A DNA stretch of 64,000 bases from JAWHQP01 sp032586195 (GTDB lineage: Bacteria; Pseudomonadota; Gammaproteobacteria; Enterobacterales; Pasteurellaceae): NCBI GenBank assembly GCA_032586195.1, contig JAWHQP010000003.1:124001-188000 (forward strand), given 5' to 3'. The notes beneath the pieces are model-generated. The model did not search any database, was not told where the DNA came from, and was given only the letters and a program-made list of their open reading frames with translations. Positions 61,867 to 64,000 of this stretch are shown piece after piece. Made by a program: the position numbers and the translations under genes. Within the stretch, counting starts at the first letter, position 1. Each line of letters opens with the position of its first letter.

Positions 61867-63321
61867 ATGAAAAGACGTTATTTTATTTATGTAGCAACAT
61901 TATGCAGTATGACCGGCAGTATAGCATTGGCGGATATGCAGGAACAGGACGCTCTCAGACTGTGGCGGCAACACGAACAACAATCGGCGCAACGCCAGCA
62001 GGAACGGCAGGCTATCGGCGATGAGCAGCCCGCCGATGAAATTACTCTGGAAGGGCAGTCTTTTGAGGTTGAACATAATGTTGATGCGGTCGGACAGGCA
62101 TTATATATCGCGCTGAACCGTCAACTATGGGGATATGCCGAAAAATTTCTGGCTCAGTATGAAACTTTTCCGGAGCATAAGCCTGAATTGGTGTGGTTTG
62201 CCAAGGGAGCGTTAGCCCGAGAACACGGAGAGCTGGCGGAGGCGGAAAGAAATTATCGCGCGCTGCTGCACGCGGAACCGGATTTTTTGCGCGGCCAATT
62301 GGATTTAGCCCGAATCTTATTTGAAAATAAAAATAATCAGGAAGCGAGCGCACTCTTTCAGCAAGTCAGCCGGCAACCGTTGCCCGACGGTGTGCTGTTG
62401 ACTCTTCGTGAATACCAACACGCCCTTGAACAACGGGAAAGCTGGCAGGGAAGCTTTTCATTGGGGTATCAGTATAATAAAAATATTAATCAGTCGTCAC
62501 AAAAAGAAACCTGTTTATTGCAAAGAAACAATCAATGCGTTATCAATCGGCATTCGCCTGCCGCTATAAACCCTCATGGCTGGCGTTACGATTTGACCGC
62601 CCGGCGGCGTATTTCTTTATCCGGACATCATGGCGCTGAATTTTATGTGAACAGTTACGGGCAATTTTATCCGCATCATCACGATTTTAATGAAAATACG
62701 GTGAAACTTTACGGCGGATACAGCTTTCAGAACGCTAACACGGATGTGACCATTGCTCCGGTGTTTGAATATAGTGATTTTAATAATCACCGTCACTATC
62801 ATGGTTGGGGCGGACACATTGAATGGACGCAGCTTTTTTCTCCGCGGCACATGGCGAATATCCAGTTTGAACAGAAAAAATTACGATACAGCAATCATTA
62901 CAGTGCTTTTGATTCCGCCGATTTAACCTCATTATTCGCCACATGGTATTATTCTCTCTCGCCTCGAACCACGCTTTTCGGCGGCGTTGACTGGTTGTAC
63001 CGGCATACCGCGGATAATGTGCAGTCTTATCATATGCCGGGTGTCCGCTTCGGGCTTAATCACCGGTTTGATTTCGGTCTGGATTTCACCATTCTAACCT
63101 TACTGCGGCATTATCATTATCAAGGCTATCATGCCGCGTTGGAACTCAGCCGCAAAGATAACCAGCAGATTTATCTGGCGGTGCTTAAAATGCCGCAATG
63201 GCAGTTTAAAGGCATTACACCTAATTTACTGATTAAACACACACGCAACCGCAGCAATGCGGATTATGTTTTTTCTTACAAACAGAGCGAAGTACAGCTT
63301 AATTTCGAATGGCGGTTTTAA
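61867..63321 (+). CDS. Slam-family outer-membrane exporter (TPR plus DUF560 barrel)
   Basis: 484 residues; exports Slam-dependent proteins across the outer membrane. I choose the ATG giving MKRRYFIYVATL with a signal peptide ending near residue 22 (ALA); a TTG five codons upstream is also in frame. Residues about 60-175 are helical and TPR-like (ALAREHGELAEAERNYRALL, LDLARILFENKNNQEASALF). From about 194 (GSFSLGYQYNK) a barrel of alternating strands runs to the terminal LNFEWRF. Typical Slam blocks include GWRYDLTARRRISLSG. Adjacent substrate gene supports the call. The RBS is weak. Confidence 0.88.
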   Translation: MKRRYFIYVATLCSMTGSIALADMQEQDALRLWRQHEQQSAQRQQERQAIGDEQPADEITLEGQSFEVEHNVDAVGQALYIALNRQLWGYAEKFLAQYETFPEHKPELVWFAKGALAREHGELAEAERNYRALLHAEPDFLRGQLDLARILFENKNNQEASALFQQVSRQPLPDGVLLTLREYQHALEQRESWQGSFSLGYQYNKNINQSSQKETCLLQRNNQCVINRHSPAAINPHGWRYDLTARRRISLSGHHGAEFYVNSYGQFYPHHHDFNENTVKLYGGYSFQNANTDVTIAPVFEYSDFNNHRHYHGWGGHIEWTQLFSPRHMANIQFEQKKLRYSNHYSAFDSADLTSLFATWYYSLSPRTTLFGGVDWLYRHTADNVQSYHMPGVRFGLNHRFDFGLDFTILTLLRHYHYQGYHAALELSRKDNQQIYLAVLKMPQWQFKGITPNLLIKHTRNRSNADYVFSYKQSEVQLNFEWRF

Positions 63322-63385
63322 GGCGTGAGAGCTGTGCTTTCGGCACCGGCGGCAAAGGCGGCATGCAAAAACTCGGATTTTTAAC

Positions 63386-63394
63386 ACCGCACTT
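63386..63394 (-). repeat. DNA uptake signal sequence (USS core, reverse)
   Basis: ACCGCACTT between Slam and der, with the extension AAAAACTCGGATTTTTAAC on its left. It is the first USS core since 56590. Confidence 0.88.
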
Positions 63395-63404
63395 TGCCCG
63401 ACGG

Positions 63405-64000
63405 TTAACGTTTTGATTTCTTAATAAATTTCATCAAACGTTTACGCTTACGTAATTGGCTTGGCGTAAGAGTATTACGCTTGCCGGCAAACGGGTTGTT
63501 GCCTTCCTGGAACAGCATACGGATCGGCGAACCCACGATTTTTAAGCTGCGACGATAGTAATTGGATAAATAACGCTTATAGCTGTCGGGCAGTTTATCT
63601 ATTTGATTACCGTGAATCACAATAATCGGCGGGTTGTAACCGCCCGGGTGGGCGTATTTCAGCTTAATCCGGCGCCCACCCACCATCGGCGGCTGGTGTT
63701 CGTCTGTTGCCATTTGTAGAATGCGGGTGAGCAGGGATGTCGTCATTTTCTGCGTTGCGCAGGCATACGCCTCCCGTACCGATTCAAACAGATTTCCCAC
63801 ACCGCTGCCATGCAGGGCGGAAATAAAATGCACACGGGCGAAGTCGATAAAATTAAGGCGGCGATCAAGCTCGGATTTAACACGGTCTTTAATGTCCTGA
63901 TCCAGCCCGTCCCATTTATTGACCACGATTACCAGCGAACGCCCCGCGTTCAGAATAAAACCGAGCAAAGACAAATCCTGATCGGAAATGCCTTCTCGCG
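63405..64000 (-). CDS. der: Der (EngA), ribosome-assembly GTPase, C-terminal part (partial)
   Basis: Double-GTPase needed for 50S subunit maturation. Only the C-terminal 198 codons are in the window; the frame continues past position 64000, beginning here REGISDQDLSLLG. It includes the NKWDG motif (G4) of the second G domain, SALHGSGVGNLF (G5 region), the KH-like domain with KLKYAHPGGYNPP, and a basic tail. Matches the E. coli Der C-terminus closely from memory. Confidence 0.95.
   Translation of the reverse strand, partial: REGISDQDLSLLGFILNAGRSLVIVVNKWDGLDQDIKDRVKSELDRRLNFIDFARVHFISALHGSGVGNLFESVREAYACATQKMTTSLLTRILQMATDEHQPPMVGGRRIKLKYAHPGGYNPPIIVIHGNQIDKLPDSYKRYLSNYYRRSLKIVGSPIRMLFQEGNNPFAGKRNTLTPSQLRKRKRLMKFIKKSKR

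Noticed and set aside
57867..63321. Absence of USS from 56.6 to 63.4 kb as proof of recent transfer of the Slam locus
   Set aside because: Similar USS-free stretches occur over housekeeping genes (46.2-53.3 kb, 6.4-12.1 kb), so the gap is not diagnostic.
1..64000. CRISPR arrays, insertion sequences, rRNA genes or prophage genes
   Set aside because: No regularly spaced repeats, transposase or integrase frames, or rRNA sequence were seen.

Overview
The window is a chromosomal segment of a gammaproteobacterium of the family Pasteurellaceae. The clearest sign is the nonamer AAGTGCGGT (or its complement), the Haemophilus-type DNA uptake signal sequence (USS). I found at least 32 copies by eye, about one per 2 kb, often followed about 20 bases later by GAGTTTTT. 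This marks the Hin-type USS group (Haemophilus, Pasteurella, Aggregatibacter, Basfia/'Mannheimia' succiniciproducens, Actinobacillus succinogenes). Gene content fits a Basfia-like species, but the species is an inference.

Layout. 1-11.75 kb (+): the division and cell wall (dcw) cluster, from the 3' end of murF through mraY, murD, ftsW, murG, murC, ddlB, ftsQ, ftsA, ftsZ and lpxC. 11.8-16.1 kb (+): yqhD-like aldehyde reductase, ushA and pheA. 16.2-19.5 kb (-): frdABCD, fumarate reductase. 20-28.7 kb: an accessory block lying between frdA and epmA, which are neighbours in E. coli. It holds a HAF-repeat autotransporter (+), an Agp-type acid phosphatase (-) and a four-gene ABC importer of the peptide/nickel class (+). 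28.8-32.2 kb (+): epmA and the quinol-dependent nitric oxide reductase norB. 32.2-39.3 kb (-): a membrane metallophosphatase and pgaABCD for poly-N-acetylglucosamine, with pgaA carrying a one-base frameshift in an A7 tract. 39.4-49.5 kb (-): tRNA-Leu(GAG), secG, topB, ydfG, mtgA, trpR, slt, ppsR and ppsA. 49.8-57.0 kb (-): the queA-tgt-yajC-secDF group with a HAD phosphatase, a hemerythrin-like protein and a TusA-like protein inserted. 57.1-63.3 kb (+): holC, then a TonB-dependent receptor, a secreted hemophilin-like protein and a Slam exporter. 63.4-64 kb (-): the 3' part of der.

How it fits together. Most of the window is housekeeping. The accessory highlights are (a) the receptor / hemophilin-like / Slam locus, a candidate haem-acquisition system preceded by a Fur box and a near-perfect CRP site and punctuated by hairpins between its genes; (b) the HAF-repeat autotransporter, which shares an intergenic region with frdA that holds a strong Fur-like box next to a CRP/FNR-like site; (c) the Agp/ABC importer divergent pair with tandem CRP-like and FNR-like sites; and (d) the pga operon just downstream of a tRNA gene, with its porin gene frameshifted. 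Inverted pairs of USS form perfect hairpins after pheA and between the autotransporter and agp, and probably act as terminators. All calls rest on reading the sequence and remembered family features; no database search was run.
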